Assembly: GCA_016790165.1 (NCBI GenBank)
Contig: JAEUPL010000030.1
Span: forward strand, 62,001-126,000
Source: Burkholderiales bacterium
GTDB lineage: Bacteria; Pseudomonadota; Gammaproteobacteria; Burkholderiales; Casimicrobiaceae
Direction of reading: 5' to 3'
DNA: 64,000 bases
In this document: positions 45,033 to 54,387 of the stretch, one piece after another
How positions within the stretch are numbered: position 1 is the first letter of the stretch
Layout: each line of letters starts with the position of its first letter
Program-made: the position numbers and the translations under genes
Notes under the pieces: model-generated
Told to the model about the DNA's origin: nothing
Databases searched by the model: none
What the model saw: only the letters and a program-made list of their open reading frames with translations

Positions 45033-47036
45033 ATGATTCCCGAACTCGGTCACTTCGCTTTGATCATCGCGTTTTTCGTGTGTGCAGCCACCACCCTCAC
45101 CGTGGGCGGCGCCAACATCCGGCGCGGTGTGGTACTCGCCGATTTTGCGCGCAACGCCACCGGGGTTGTGTTCGCGTTGGTGCTCTTTTCCTTCGCGTGC
45201 TTGATGTGGGCGTTCGCCGAAGGTGATTTCAGCGTCGCCAACGTCGCGACCAACTCCAACTCGCTGTTGCCGCTGCAGTACCGCATCTCGGCCACCTGGG
45301 GGTCACATGAGGGTTCGATGCTGCTCTGGGTACTGATGCTCGCTGGCTGGAGCGCGGCAGTCGCCGTGTTTTCGCGGCAGTTGCCCGACGTTCTGATCGC
45401 GCGTGTGTTGACTGTGCTGGCGGGCGTGACGGCGGTCTTTATCGCGTTCTTGCTGCTGACGTCGAACCCGTTTGAACGGCTGCTTCCCGCAGTGCCGGAA
45501 GGGCGCGACCTGAATCCGTTATTGCAGGACCCCGGCATGATCTTTCACCCGCCGTTGCTCTACATGGGCTACGTCGGCATGGCGGTCGTATTCGCGTTCG
45601 CGATTGCTGCGCTCTGGGGCGGTCGGCTCGATTCGACATGGGCGCGCTGGAGCCGGCCGTGGACGATTGCGGCGTGGATTTTTCTCACCATCGGCATCGC
45701 GCTCGGCAGCTTCTGGGCGTACTACGAGCTGGGCTGGGGCGGCTGGTGGTTCTGGGACCCGGTGGAGAACGCGTCGTTCATGCCGTGGCTGGTGGGCACA
45801 GCGCTGATTCACTCGCTCGCCGTCACCGAGAAGCGAGGCGCGTTCAAGGCGTGGACGGTGCTGCTGGCCATCGCGGCGTTCTCGCTCTCGCTGCTCGGCA
45901 CCTTCCTCGTGCGCTCGGGTGTCATCACCAGTGTGCACGCATTCGCTACCGACCCACGCCGTGGCGTGTTCATCCTTGCCTTCCTGGTGGCAATCATCGG
46001 CGGTTCGTTGACGCTCTACGCCCTGCGCGCGCCCAAGGTCAACGACGGTGGCCGATTTGGTTTGCTGTCGCGCGAGTCGTTTTTGCTCGGCAACAATTTG
46101 CTGCTGGTGGTTGCCTGCGCAGCCGTGTTGCTCGGCACGCTCTACCCGCTGTTTGTCGACGCGTTTGGCGCAGGCGAGAAAATCAGCGTCGGCGCCCCTT
46201 ACTTCGAGCTCGTCTTCGTGCCCCTGATGTTGCCCTTGCTCGTGCTGATGGGCGTCGGCCCGCTGGTACGCTGGAAGGATGAAGCCCCGGCGGATGTGCG
46301 CCGACGCCTGCTCGCGCCGGCGCTCGGCGCGGTGATCGCCGTGCTGCTTTTTGTTGGGCTGGCGCCGCGATTTTCAACGCTCGCCTGCGTGGGTTTCGCG
46401 ACCGCAGGGTGGTTGCTCGGCGGTATCGTCGACGCCTACCGGGACCGCCTGCGCCACGCCTCCGGCCTGGCGAGCAGCGCTACACGGTGGCGGCAGATCC
46501 CGCTCGCGTATCACGGCATGCAACTGGCCCATGTGGGGGTCGTGGCGTTCATCGTGGGGGTCACGGCCGTGAAGGCGTTCGAGCAGGAACATGATCTGCC
46601 GATGGCGCCCGGTGCGACGAAGACAGTCGCCGGGTTGAGCGTGAAGTTCCTCGGCGTGACCGATGTGGTGGGGCCGAACTACAACGCCAAGCGGGGCCGT
46701 TTCGAGGTAACCCGCGACGGCGCCGCGGCACAAATGCTGACGCCCGAGCGGCGCTTTTATGCCTCGCAGCGCGCGATGCCGATGACCGAAGCGGCGATTG
46801 ATCGGGGGTTGAGTCGCGACATCTACGTTTCGCTCGGCGAGGAGCTCAAGGATCAACCCGGCCACTGGCTCGTTCGCGTATACCACAAGCCACTCGTGAA
46901 CTGGATCTGGCTTGGCTGCGTGATCATGGCGTTGGGCGGCTTGCTTGGCGCGCTCGATCCGCGCTACCGCCGCGCGCGGCGCACAACCCCTGTCGCGGGC
47001 GGCGTTGCCGCCGTGGGCCGCGGAGGCACACAATGA
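45033..47036 (+). CDS. ccmF: Cytochrome c heme lyase subunit CcmF
   Basis: CcmF is the inner-membrane core of the system I (Ccm) cytochrome c heme lyase. The 667-residue product has many membrane helices and the heme-handling tryptophan-rich motif GWGGWWFWDPVENASFMPW near residue 240, with conserved histidines in RISATWGSHEGSMLLWV and FHPPLLYMGYVGMAV. Length agrees with E. coli CcmF (647). Its stop overlaps the ccmH start by 4 bases. The upstream genes ccmABCDE are not adjacent; the gene before it is a divergent MFS exporter. Confidence 0.96.
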   Translation: MIPELGHFALIIAFFVCAATTLTVGGANIRRGVVLADFARNATGVVFALVLFSFACLMWAFAEGDFSVANVATNSNSLLPLQYRISATWGSHEGSMLLWVLMLAGWSAAVAVFSRQLPDVLIARVLTVLAGVTAVFIAFLLLTSNPFERLLPAVPEGRDLNPLLQDPGMIFHPPLLYMGYVGMAVVFAFAIAALWGGRLDSTWARWSRPWTIAAWIFLTIGIALGSFWAYYELGWGGWWFWDPVENASFMPWLVGTALIHSLAVTEKRGAFKAWTVLLAIAAFSLSLLGTFLVRSGVITSVHAFATDPRRGVFILAFLVAIIGGSLTLYALRAPKVNDGGRFGLLSRESFLLGNNLLLVVACAAVLLGTLYPLFVDAFGAGEKISVGAPYFELVFVPLMLPLLVLMGVGPLVRWKDEAPADVRRRLLAPALGAVIAVLLFVGLAPRFSTLACVGFATAGWLLGGIVDAYRDRLRHASGLASSATRWRQIPLAYHGMQLAHVGVVAFIVGVTAVKAFEQEHDLPMAPGATKTVAGLSVKFLGVTDVVGPNYNAKRGRFEVTRDGAAAQMLTPERRFYASQRAMPMTEAAIDRGLSRDIYVSLGEELKDQPGHWLVRVYHKPLVNWIWLGCVIMALGGLLGALDPRYRRARRTTPVAGGVAAVGRGGTQ

Positions 47037-47596
47037 ACCGTCGCCCAGTGGGCAGCCCTTCGCGCGCAAGGCGAGCCCGCGCCGCGGTCGCGGCATTGAT
47101 CGTCGCGCTCGTCAGCGCCGCAGCCAGCGCTCCGGTTGCCGCGCAGGCTGTCAACCCCGTTGCACCGTCTGACCCGGCGCTTGAAGCCCGCGTCAAGGCG
47201 CTGGGTTCGGAGTTGCGCTGTCTCGTGTGCCAGAACCAGACCGTTGCTGATAGCGACGCGCCCGTTGCGCAGGACTTGCGCGCACAGGTTCGCGCGCAGC
47301 TCGCCGCAGGCAAGAGCGAGGCTGAAGTGAAGCAATACATGACCGAGCGGTTCGGCGACTTTGTGCTCTACAAGCCCCCCTTCAAGGCGAGCACCGTGGC
47401 GCTCTGGGCGGGGCCCTTTGTGGTGCTGCTTGTCGTCGGTGCGCTGTTATGGCGCCGCATTGTTCGCGCCAGCACGGGCGCCGGTGCGGGCGCGGCAGAC
47501 GGCGAAGCGGCCACGTTGTCGGAGGCGGACCGCAGCCGGGCACGCGCCCTGCTCGCCGCGGCCAACGCTGACCGTGCAGGCGGGGAGCGCCCATGA
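47033..47596 (+). CDS. ccmH: Cytochrome c maturation protein CcmH (CcmL/CycL type)
   Basis: The 187-residue protein has a signal peptide (AAVAALIVALVSAAASAPVAAQA) and the periplasmic redox motif LRCLVCQNQTVADSDAPVA, with the reactive cysteines at residues 63 and 66 that reduce or hold apocytochrome heme-site thiols. RAQVRAQLAAGKSEAEVKQYMTERFGDFVLYKPPF and a C-terminal membrane anchor follow. A short cytoplasmic tail ends in RALLAAANADRAGGERP. It overlaps ccmF and ccmI by 4 bases each. A ccmG (DsbE thioredoxin) gene normally lies between ccmF and ccmH but is missing here. Confidence 0.95.
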   Translation: MNRRPVGSPSRARRARAAVAALIVALVSAAASAPVAAQAVNPVAPSDPALEARVKALGSELRCLVCQNQTVADSDAPVAQDLRAQVRAQLAAGKSEAEVKQYMTERFGDFVLYKPPFKASTVALWAGPFVVLLVVGALLWRRIVRASTGAGAGAADGEAATLSEADRSRARALLAAANADRAGGERP

Positions 47597-48921
47597 ATCC
47601 AGCCATCGCCCTCGTATTACTCATGCTCGCCATGCTTGCTGCGGTGCTCTGGTGGTTGCTGCGCGTGCTGCTGCGTGGACCACGGGCTCCTCAGGTGGTC
47701 AGCGGCCTCGCCGAGAGCGAAAGCGCCAACGTCGACGCCCTGCGCAGCGAACTGGCCGAGGCCCGTCGCGACCGGCAATTAGGTCTGCTTTCCGACACTG
47801 CGCTGGCCGAAGCCGAGCGCGAGATTGAGGCGCGCGTGCTCGCCGAGAGCACCGGCGTCGATGCGGGCACCGCTGCGCCCCGCAGCAGCAGCGCCGCCGT
47901 CCGCCCAAGCCGCCGACCAGCGATCGCGCTGGGCGTGCTGCTGCCCCTCTTGTCGCTCGGCGCCTACTTTCTGGTGGGTTCGCCCGCGGCCGTGATTCCA
48001 GACGTTGTGCGGCCGCAGCCCACCGCTGCGAAGTCGGCTGAGGCCGAGCAGCAGATGGAGGCCATTTTCCGGCAAGCCGAAGAGCGTCTGGCCAAGCAGC
48101 CCGACGACGCGCGTGGCTGGGCACTGCTGGCACGCGCACGGGCGTCGGTGGCGCAGTTCGACAAGGCACTGGTCGCCTACGAAAAGGCGGCGGCACTGAC
48201 GCCGCAGGACGCCGACTTGTGGGCCGACTTCGCCGACGCCGCCGCCGGACAGGCCGAAGGCAAGATGGCCGGCAAACCGCTCGAATTGATCAACCGCGCA
48301 CTCGCGCTCGATGCCCGCAACGCCAAAGCGCTGCTGTTGCGCGGCACCTGGGAAATTCAAAACAATCAGCTGGCGGCTGCCGTCAAAACCTTCACGCTCG
48401 CCAAATCGGTGGTTGAGCCGAACTCCGGGTTCGCGCAAATCGCCGACAACGCGCTCGCCGACCTCGCCAGCCGGGGTGCGTCTGGCGCGACCGCAGCCCC
48501 CAGTGCGTCGGGCGTGGCTACCGCGCCAAGCTCGGCCGCAAACGCCGCCGCGTCGCCCGCGGCAGCGGCGACGCCCATCGCGACGGTTCGAATCGCGCTG
48601 CCCGACGCCGCGCGGCGCGCGGCGACCGCAAAGTCTGCGGTGTTCCTCATCGTGCGCAACGGCACCGGCGCTGATCGCGCCCCCCCGCTCGCCGTGCGCA
48701 AGTTGACGCTCGGCGAACTCGAGCGCCCGGTCGTGCTCACCACCGCCGACGCCATGATCGGTGGCAGCGGTCTGCAGCCCGGCGCCGCCGCCACCTTGCA
48801 AGCGCGGCTCTCAATCACCGGTCAACCGACACCGCAGCGCGGCGACTGGCAAAGCAACAAGCTCACCATCACGCTGCCTGCCGGCGAACAGCGGCTATCG
48901 CTCGATCAGGCGGTAGAGTAG
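47593..48921 (+). CDS. ccmI: Cytochrome c maturation protein CcmI (CycH)
   Basis: CcmI is the apocytochrome chaperone of the system I heme lyase, delivering the unfolded cytochrome to CcmFH. The 442-residue product has two N-terminal membrane segments (IALVLLMLAMLAAVLWWLLRVLL and PAIALGVLLPLLSLGAYFLVG) with a charged leucine-zipper-like loop between them. A periplasmic TPR region follows (ADDARGWALLARARASVAQFDKALVAYEKAAALTPQDADLWADFADA), then an Ala-rich linker and a C-terminal beta-rich domain of the CcmI type. It overlaps ccmH by 4 bases. A palindromic repeat begins 9 bases after its stop. Confidence 0.92.
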   Translation: MNPAIALVLLMLAMLAAVLWWLLRVLLRGPRAPQVVSGLAESESANVDALRSELAEARRDRQLGLLSDTALAEAEREIEARVLAESTGVDAGTAAPRSSSAAVRPSRRPAIALGVLLPLLSLGAYFLVGSPAAVIPDVVRPQPTAAKSAEAEQQMEAIFRQAEERLAKQPDDARGWALLARARASVAQFDKALVAYEKAAALTPQDADLWADFADAAAGQAEGKMAGKPLELINRALALDARNAKALLLRGTWEIQNNQLAAAVKTFTLAKSVVEPNSGFAQIADNALADLASRGASGATAAPSASGVATAPSSAANAAASPAAAATPIATVRIALPDAARRAATAKSAVFLIVRNGTGADRAPPLAVRKLTLGELERPVVLTTADAMIGGSGLQPGAAATLQARLSITGQPTPQRGDWQSNKLTITLPAGEQRLSLDQAVE

Positions 48922-48930
48922 TGCGCCAAC

Positions 48931-49046
48931 AGCTTTTCACCTCGAACGACTACCCAGCGGTCGTTTCAGCGAATAATCGTGCTTAGTCGACTAGATCGAA
49001 TTTCGGGCTGCATTGACCGCTCAGAAGCCGTGCGTGTCAAAAAGGT
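48931..49046. repeat. 116-bp palindromic gene-end repeat, copy D
   Basis: The left end is AGCTTTTC, the centre TAGTCGACTA (48984-48993) and the right end AAAAAGGT (49039-49046), each terminal octamer one mismatch from the family ends. The flanks extend the inverted repeat by AC and GT. The arms share GCGGTCGTTTCAGC-type blocks in the same register as copies A and C. It starts 9 bases after the ccmI stop and lies upstream of the glnA control region. Confidence 0.82.
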
Positions 49047-49080
49047 GTATCAGCCAAGTTTCAACGAAGCACGATAAAGG

Positions 49081-49142
49081 TGCGCCAAAAATCGCGCGCA
49101 CCAAAGTTGGTCGCCTGCGGAACGACGCACCAAAAACGTGCT
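49081..49142 (+). promoter_or_regulatory. Candidate NtrC-binding sites upstream of glnA
   Basis: Three A/C-rich half-palindromes resemble the NtrC consensus TGCACCA-N3-TGGTGCA: TGCGCCAAAAATCGCGC at 49081-49097, CGCACCAAAGTTGGTCGC at 49097-49114 and CGCACCAAAAACGTGCT at 49126-49142. Left halves match well and right halves are degenerate. They lie 130-190 bases upstream of the sigma-54 box, the normal enhancer distance. Confidence 0.6.
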
Positions 49143-49272
49143 TTCTCAACGTGGTGGCGGGGCGTTCACCGTCGTTTGCTGCATCGCAACAAAGCGTTCG
49201 GCAGCGGGCCGTGCGACGGGTTAGCATTGCATTTGCCGCCCGCACGGAGCGTGCCGAGTCGCCGAGAGTCGA

Positions 49273-49288
49273 TGGCATGTTTTCTGCT
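49273..49288 (+). promoter_or_regulatory. Sigma-54 promoter of glnA
   Basis: TGGCATGTTTTCTGCT matches the sigma-54 consensus TGGCACG-N4-TTGCW at all but two positions, with the essential GG and GC exactly 10 bases apart. Transcription would start near 49300, about 110 bases before the glnA ATG. Together with the upstream NtrC-like sites it implies nitrogen-regulated expression. Confidence 0.75.
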
Positions 49289-49408
49289 CCGTATGGCGCA
49301 TTCGGCGCGAACCAACGATGCCCCGGCCGTCTGGTCGGGTTGCGCTGCCTGATTTCATATCCGCCCGACTTTATCCAAACCACTTCAACGCTGCTTAGGA
49401 GAAACTGC

Positions 49409-50821
49409 ATGGCCACTGGAGCCGACGTCCTCAAGAAAATCAAGGACGACGAAGTCAAGTTCGTCGACCTCCGCTTCACCGACTTCCGTGGCAAAGAGCA
49501 GCATGTGCAAGTGCCGCATCATCAGTTCGTCGCCGAGAAGTTCACCGAGGGTCACGCGTTTGACGGCTCCTCCATCGCGGGCTGGAAAGGCATCGAAGCC
49601 TCTGACATGCTGCTGATGCCGGATCCGAACACCGCAGTGATTGATCCGTTCGTCGAAGAAACGACGCTCAACATCACCTGCGACGTGATCGAGCCGTCCA
49701 CGGGCAAGGGCTACGACCGCGACCCGCGCTCGCTCGCCAAGCGCGCTGAGGCCTACCTCAAATCCTCCGGCATCGGCGACACCGCCTACTTCGGTCCGGA
49801 GCCGGAATTCTTCATTTTCGACTCGGTGGAGTGGAAAGTGGACATGTCGGGCGCCTACAGCAAGATCTACTCCGAAGAAGCGGCGTGGGAAACGGACGCC
49901 AAGCACGAAGGCGGCAACAAGGGCCATCGCCCGACGGTCAAGGGTGGCTACTTCCCGGTCCCGCCGGTTGACCAACTGCAAGACCTGCGTAACGCGATGG
50001 TGCTCGCGGTTGAGCAAATGGGCGTGCCGGTTGAAGTGTTCCACCACGAAGTGGCAAATGCCGGGCAGTGCGAAATCGGCACCAAGTTCAGCTCGCTGGT
50101 GCAGCGCGCTGACTGGACGCAAACCCTCAAATACGCCGTGTGGAATACCGCCGCGCTGTACGGCAAGACCGTGACGTTCATGCCGAAACCGATCGTTGGC
50201 GACAACGGCTCGGGGATGCACGTTCACCAGTCGGTGTGGAAAGACGGCAAGAACCTCTTCGCAGGCAATGGCTACGCCGGCCTCTCCGAATTCGCCCTCT
50301 ACTACATCGGCGGCATCATCAAGCATGCCCGCGCCCTGAACGCGATCACCAACCCGGGCACCAACAGCTACAAGCGTTTGGTTCCGGGCTTCGAGGCGCC
50401 GGTCAAGCTGGCGTACTCGGCGCGTAACCGCTCGGCATCGATCCGCATTCCGTACGTGCAGTCCGACAAGGCCCGCCGCATCGAAGCGCGCTTCCCCGAT
50501 CCGATGGCCAACAGCTACCTCGCGTTCGCTGCGCTCCTGATGGCCGGTCTCGATGGCGTGCAAAACAAGATTCACCCGGGCGAGCCGTCCGACAAGAACC
50601 TGTACGACCTGCCGCCGGAGGAGGATGCCAAGATCCCAACCGTCTGCTCGTCGCTCGACCAGGCGCTGGAGTACCTCGACCGCGATCGCGAGTTCCTGAC
50701 CCGCGGTGGCGTGTTCAGCAACGAAATGATCGATGCTTACATCGACCTCAAGATGGAAGAAGTCACGCGTTTCCGCATGACCACGCACCCGGTTGAGTTC
50801 GACATGTACTACTCGATGTAA
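49409..50821 (+). CDS. glnA: Glutamine synthetase type I
   Basis: GlnA condenses ammonia and glutamate using ATP, the main entry of nitrogen at low ammonia. ATG 49409 with TTAGGAG upstream gives 470 residues starting [25 protein letters not shown]. Visible GSI motifs include [22 protein letters not shown], the metal-site [22 protein letters not shown], the ATP-loop [19 protein letters not shown] and NRSASIRIP. The adenylylation tyrosine sits in [10 protein letters not shown], so it is the GSI-beta type controlled by GlnE. The length is standard. A terminator follows, then a DUF4124 gene and ntrBC. Confidence 0.98.
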   Translation: MATGADVLKKIKDDEVKFVDLRFTDFRGKEQHVQVPHHQFVAEKFTEGHAFDGSSIAGWKGIEASDMLLMPDPNTAVIDPFVEETTLNITCDVIEPSTGKGYDRDPRSLAKRAEAYLKSSGIGDTAYFGPEPEFFIFDSVEWKVDMSGAYSKIYSEEAAWETDAKHEGGNKGHRPTVKGGYFPVPPVDQLQDLRNAMVLAVEQMGVPVEVFHHEVANAGQCEIGTKFSSLVQRADWTQTLKYAVWNTAALYGKTVTFMPKPIVGDNGSGMHVHQSVWKDGKNLFAGNGYAGLSEFALYYIGGIIKHARALNAITNPGTNSYKRLVPGFEAPVKLAYSARNRSASIRIPYVQSDKARRIEARFPDPMANSYLAFAALLMAGLDGVQNKIHPGEPSDKNLYDLPPEEDAKIPTVCSSLDQALEYLDRDREFLTRGGVFSNEMIDAYIDLKMEEVTRFRMTTHPVEFDMYYSM

Positions 50822-50859
50822 TCTGGTTGCCCACGTCGTGGGCAGCGCGGAAACATCTG

Positions 50860-50886
50860 AAAAAGCGCGGCCTGTCCGCGCTTTTT
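50860..50886 (+). terminator. Intrinsic terminator after glnA
   Basis: AAAAAGCGCGG / CCGCGCTTTTT (50860-50870 and 50876-50886) with a 5-base loop is followed by further T residues. It lies 38 bases after the glnA stop. Confidence 0.93.
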
Positions 50887-51043
50887 TGTTGTTCATCGTT
50901 GACAGAACACGTTGCCGCGGGAACTTGACAGGCGCGCGCGACTCGAATCAGTGCATTGCCGCAAACGATTGATTTGATTAGACTTCCGTCCCCGCACTCA
51001 TTGCGTGCGGAGCCCGCCAGATCCGAACCACTGATTGCCACTT

Positions 51044-51595
51044 ATGCGCTTCCAGCCACGTCCGCCACTTCTGCTGTCCGCCGTTGTCGGTGCGACCGCG
51101 CTTGCGCTGGGCACGGCCGCCGCATTCGCGCAATCAGAAATTTACAAGATCGTTGACCCGGTCACGGGCGCGGTGGAGTACACCAATCAGCCCAAGAAGG
51201 GCGCAGTACGCATGAGCAGCGGCGACACGCTGTCGGAAATTCCCATCGGCAACAAGCCCGGCAAGGCGCGTGACGCCAAGGCGAGTGCGGGCAAACCCGC
51301 TGGTGCGACAGCTAACGCCAGCGCAGGGACTGCCGTCGCGTCCGTGGATGCCGGCACACAAAGAACTCGCGACGGCACGCGGCGTCAGGTGCTCAGCGAC
51401 GAGCTGGCGTCCGAAGAAAAACTGCTGAGTGACGCGCGTGCCTCATACAACAATGGACGTCCGGCACCGCTCGCGGATGAAGGCGTCGGCTCGCCGCGCT
51501 ATGTGGATCGCGTCAAGCAGCTGGAAAAAACGCTTCGGCTGCATGAACGTAACGTCACCTCACTCAAGCAGGAACTGGCTAATCTCAAGTCCTGA
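51044..51595 (+). CDS. Secreted DUF4124 domain protein
   Basis: The 183-residue product has a signal peptide (LLLSAVVGATALALGTAAAFA-QS) and a short N-terminal DUF4124 domain, SEIYKIVDPVTGAVEYTNQPKKGAVRM, a beta-rich periplasmic unit of unknown role. A low-complexity Ala/Lys stretch follows, then a C-terminal helical region (RQVLSDELASEEKLLSDARASYNNG and KQLEKTLRLHERNVTSLKQELANLKS) likely forming a coiled coil. In many betaproteobacteria a DUF4124 gene sits between glnA and ntrB, as here, but its link to nitrogen control is unknown. Confidence 0.85.
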   Translation: MRFQPRPPLLLSAVVGATALALGTAAAFAQSEIYKIVDPVTGAVEYTNQPKKGAVRMSSGDTLSEIPIGNKPGKARDAKASAGKPAGATANASAGTAVASVDAGTQRTRDGTRRQVLSDELASEEKLLSDARASYNNGRPAPLADEGVGSPRYVDRVKQLEKTLRLHERNVTSLKQELANLKS

Positions 51596-51682
51596 GTCGA
51601 TCCCGACGCGCTGCGGGCGTCAGCGCACGCCTGCGACGCAACGCACGCAAGCCCGCTGGTTTGCTTCTTGCTAAAACGGGGC

Positions 51683-52795
51683 ATGACCGATACCGCTGGC
51701 CTCGAACTGATCTCCACTGCGGTGCTGCTGATGACGGCCGGGCGACGCATCGCCTACGCCAATCCGGCGGCGGAAAACCTGTTTGCGCAGTCGCGTCGGC
51801 AGCTCGTTGGCGCACGGCTCGGTGATGTGCTGCGCGACGCGGAGCGGCTGACACCGGCGCTCGATCTCGCCCTGACGCACCGCGCCAGCTACACCGAGCA
51901 GGAGATCGAGCTGCATCTCGCGGGCAAGACCAACGGCCACGCGCGCTTGCTCGTGAACTGCACGGCCACGTTTCTCGACTCGCCGCACGCGTCCGACCCG
52001 CAGCTGATTGTCGAATTCAGGCCTATCGATCAGCAGCTAAAGATCGCGCGAGAGGCAAAGATCGCCGAGCAAAATCAGGCCAACCGGGAACTGGTCCGCA
52101 ACCTTGCGCACGAAATCAAGAATCCGCTGGGCGGCATCCGCGGCGCGGCGCAACTGCTCGAAGGGGAGCTCAGCGAGCCACAGCTGGTGGAGTACACGCA
52201 GGTCATCATCGGTGAGGCGGACCGCCTGCAGAATCTGGTCAACAAACTGCTCACGCCGCACAAGTTGCCACGCTACGTGCGCACCGATATTCATGTGCTG
52301 CTTGATCGCGTGCTGCAATTGCTGAAGAACGAGTTTGGCGCGACCCACACGCTGGAAGCGGATTTCGACGTGAGCCTGCCCGAGCCCGAGCTCGACGGTG
52401 AGCAAATTACCCAAGTGCTGCTCAATATCGCGCGCAATGCCTGTCAATCCACCGCCGCGGTCAGTTCGCCTGAGGTCACCCTGCGCACTCGGGTCGCACG
52501 GCAGGTGGTGCTCGCCAAGCGACGCTACCGCATGGCGCTCGAAGTTGCAGTGGTGGACAACGGCCCGGGCGTCCCCCTGGCGCTGCGTGACCGCATTTTT
52601 TACCCGCTATTCACGACGCGCACCGACGGCACGGGCTCCGGCCTCGGGCTGTCCATCGCACAGACCTTCGTTGCCCAGCACTACGGGGTGATTGAAGTCG
52701 ACAGTGAGCCCGGGCACACCGAGTTCCGGGTCATCCTTCCGTTCGACCATCCCGCCGAACCTCCGTCGCACGCCGACACGAAAGCCAAGCCATGA
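51683..52795 (+). CDS. ntrB: Nitrogen regulation sensor histidine kinase NtrB
   Basis: NtrB (GlnL, NRII) phosphorylates or dephosphorylates NtrC according to PII status. The 370-residue cytoplasmic kinase has an N-terminal PAS domain (LLMTAGRRIAYANPAAENLFAQSRRQLVGARLGDVL), the H-box NRELVRNLAHEIKNPLGGIRGAAQLL, the N-box LLNIARNACQST, and G boxes VDNGPGVPLALRDRIFYPLFTTRTDGTGSGLGLSIAQ. There is no membrane segment, as expected. ATG 51683 is chosen. Its stop overlaps the ntrC start by 4 bases, so the pair is probably translationally coupled. Confidence 0.95.
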   Translation: MTDTAGLELISTAVLLMTAGRRIAYANPAAENLFAQSRRQLVGARLGDVLRDAERLTPALDLALTHRASYTEQEIELHLAGKTNGHARLLVNCTATFLDSPHASDPQLIVEFRPIDQQLKIAREAKIAEQNQANRELVRNLAHEIKNPLGGIRGAAQLLEGELSEPQLVEYTQVIIGEADRLQNLVNKLLTPHKLPRYVRTDIHVLLDRVLQLLKNEFGATHTLEADFDVSLPEPELDGEQITQVLLNIARNACQSTAAVSSPEVTLRTRVARQVVLAKRRYRMALEVAVVDNGPGVPLALRDRIFYPLFTTRTDGTGSGLGLSIAQTFVAQHYGVIEVDSEPGHTEFRVILPFDHPAEPPSHADTKAKP

Positions 52796-54375
52796 AAGAC
52801 GTCTGGATCGTCGACGACGATCGCTCCATCCGCTGGGTCCTCGAAAAGGCCCTGTCCCGCGAGGGCCTGCCCTTCCGCAGCTTCGACAATGCGCTGGACG
52901 TGCAGCGCGCCATTGAGGACGATGCGCCCAGTGTGCTGGTCAGCGATGTCCGCATGCCCGGTGAATCCGGCCTCTCCTTGCTCAAAAAAATCAAGGCGGC
53001 GCACCCGCAAGTGCCGGTGATTGTGATGACGGCCTACTCTGATCTCGACACGGCGGTGCAGGCATTTCAGGGCGGCGCATTCGAGTACCTTCCCAAGCCA
53101 TTCGACGTCGAGCAGGCACTTGACCTCATTCGTCGCGCTGCTGCCGTCACCGAGGTTGCGCCCAGCGAAGACACCCAGGTCGGCGGCGAACGCGAGATGC
53201 TCGGTCAAGCCGCCGCGATGCAGGACGTGTTTCGTGCCATCGGTCGCCTGTCGCAATCACACGTCACGGTGCTGATTACTGGCGAATCCGGCACCGGCAA
53301 GGAACTGGTCGCCCGCGCACTGCACGAGCACAGTCCGCGCAAAGGCAAACCGTTCATTGCCATCAACACGGCAGCCATTCCGAAAGACCTGCTCGAAAGC
53401 GAGCTGTTCGGTCATGAGCGCGGCTCGTTCACCGGAGCGGCCGCGACACGGCAGGGCCGCTTCCAGCAGGCCGAGGGCGGCACGCTGTTCCTCGATGAGA
53501 TCGGCGACATGCCCGCCGATTTGCAGGTGCGATTGCTGCGCGTCCTGCAGGACGGTGAGTACTATCGCGTCGGTGGCCAGGCTCCGATGAAGTCCAACGT
53601 ACGCATCATCGCCGCCACACACCAGAACCTCGACGAACGGGTCCGGCAAGGGATGTTCCGCGAGGATCTGCTGCACCGCCTCAATGTCGTGCGCCTGCGG
53701 CTGCCGCCGTTGCGCGAACGGCGGGAAGATGTGCCGCTGCTCATGAAGCATTTTCTCGGCAAGAGCGCCGCGGCTCTGGGCGGCGAGACCAAAGTCCTCA
53801 CGGCATCCGCAATGCAGGTGCTTCAGGGCTTTGGGTTCCCTGGCAATGTGCGGCAGCTCGAAAACATCTGCCACTGGATCACGGTGATGGCACCGGGCAG
53901 CGTCGTGGACATCGCCGATCTCCCGCCCGAGGTACGGGTCGCCGAGAGTGCAGCCGTCGCGACTGCCGGCCCACCTCCGGCTTCGCAGGGCGCTACGACG
54001 ACGGCCGCCGCGGGTGGCGTGGAGTCGGCTGCTCCGCCGACGTCCTCACCGCTTGTCTCTGCGGCGCCTGGTGCTCGTGCGCTCACAACGGCTTCGGCTA
54101 CAACGACTGCGGCACCCTTGCATGACGCGGCTGGCAGCGCAAACGGCCACCGCCCGGTATGGCAGTCCGGCTTGGCCGCGGCGCTCGCACAAGCGATTCA
54201 GCAAGGAGAAAAGGCACCGGGCGAGCGGCTGACGCGCGAATTCGAAGCCACCATGATTCGTGCCGCACTCGGCCAAACCCGTGGCCGGCGAATCGAAGCG
54301 AGTGAGTGGCTCGGTTGGGGCCGCAACACACTCACCCGCAAGATTCACGAACTCGGGATGGACGGCGAGGTGTAG
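52792..54375 (+). CDS. ntrC: Nitrogen regulation response regulator NtrC
   Basis: NtrC activates sigma-54 promoters under nitrogen limitation. The 527-residue protein has a receiver domain with phospho-acceptor Asp52 ([11 protein letters not shown]), an AAA+ domain with Walker [21 protein letters not shown], the GSFTGA form of the sigma-54 contact loop in [15 protein letters not shown], Walker [14 protein letters not shown] and a C-terminal Fis-like DNA-binding helix-turn-helix ([38 protein letters not shown]). An unusually long Ala/Thr/Pro-rich linker of about 70 residues separates the AAA+ and DNA-binding domains. The candidate target is the glnA promoter 3.5 kb upstream. Confidence 0.97.
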   Translation: MKDVWIVDDDRSIRWVLEKALSREGLPFRSFDNALDVQRAIEDDAPSVLVSDVRMPGESGLSLLKKIKAAHPQVPVIVMTAYSDLDTAVQAFQGGAFEYLPKPFDVEQALDLIRRAAAVTEVAPSEDTQVGGEREMLGQAAAMQDVFRAIGRLSQSHVTVLITGESGTGKELVARALHEHSPRKGKPFIAINTAAIPKDLLESELFGHERGSFTGAAATRQGRFQQAEGGTLFLDEIGDMPADLQVRLLRVLQDGEYYRVGGQAPMKSNVRIIAATHQNLDERVRQGMFREDLLHRLNVVRLRLPPLRERREDVPLLMKHFLGKSAAALGGETKVLTASAMQVLQGFGFPGNVRQLENICHWITVMAPGSVVDIADLPPEVRVAESAAVATAGPPPASQGATTTAAAGGVESAAPPTSSPLVSAAPGARALTTASATTTAAPLHDAAGSANGHRPVWQSGLAAALAQAIQQGEKAPGERLTREFEATMIRAALGQTRGRRIEASEWLGWGRNTLTRKIHELGMDGEV

Positions 54376-54387
54376 CGGCCTGTCGAA

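Larger units (their letters stand above)
48922..49408. other. Control region between ccmI and glnA
   Basis: These 487 bases hold repeat copy D (48931-49046), the NtrC-like sites and the sigma-54 promoter. An open frame continuous with glnA begins at 49013, but it has no ribosome site and its sequence is not conserved-looking, so it is not taken as coding. The stretch 49143-49272 shows nothing else recognisable. Confidence 0.6.

Noticed and set aside
49013-49408. In-frame N-terminal extension of glnA
   Set aside because: The extension covers the sigma-54 promoter and NtrC-like sites, and the ATG at 49409 has a proper ribosome site and the standard GlnA N-terminus.
49385-50896. Reverse open frame of 503 codons over glnA
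   Set aside because: Shadow of glnA, with His/Val/Arg-rich composition and no ribosome site.
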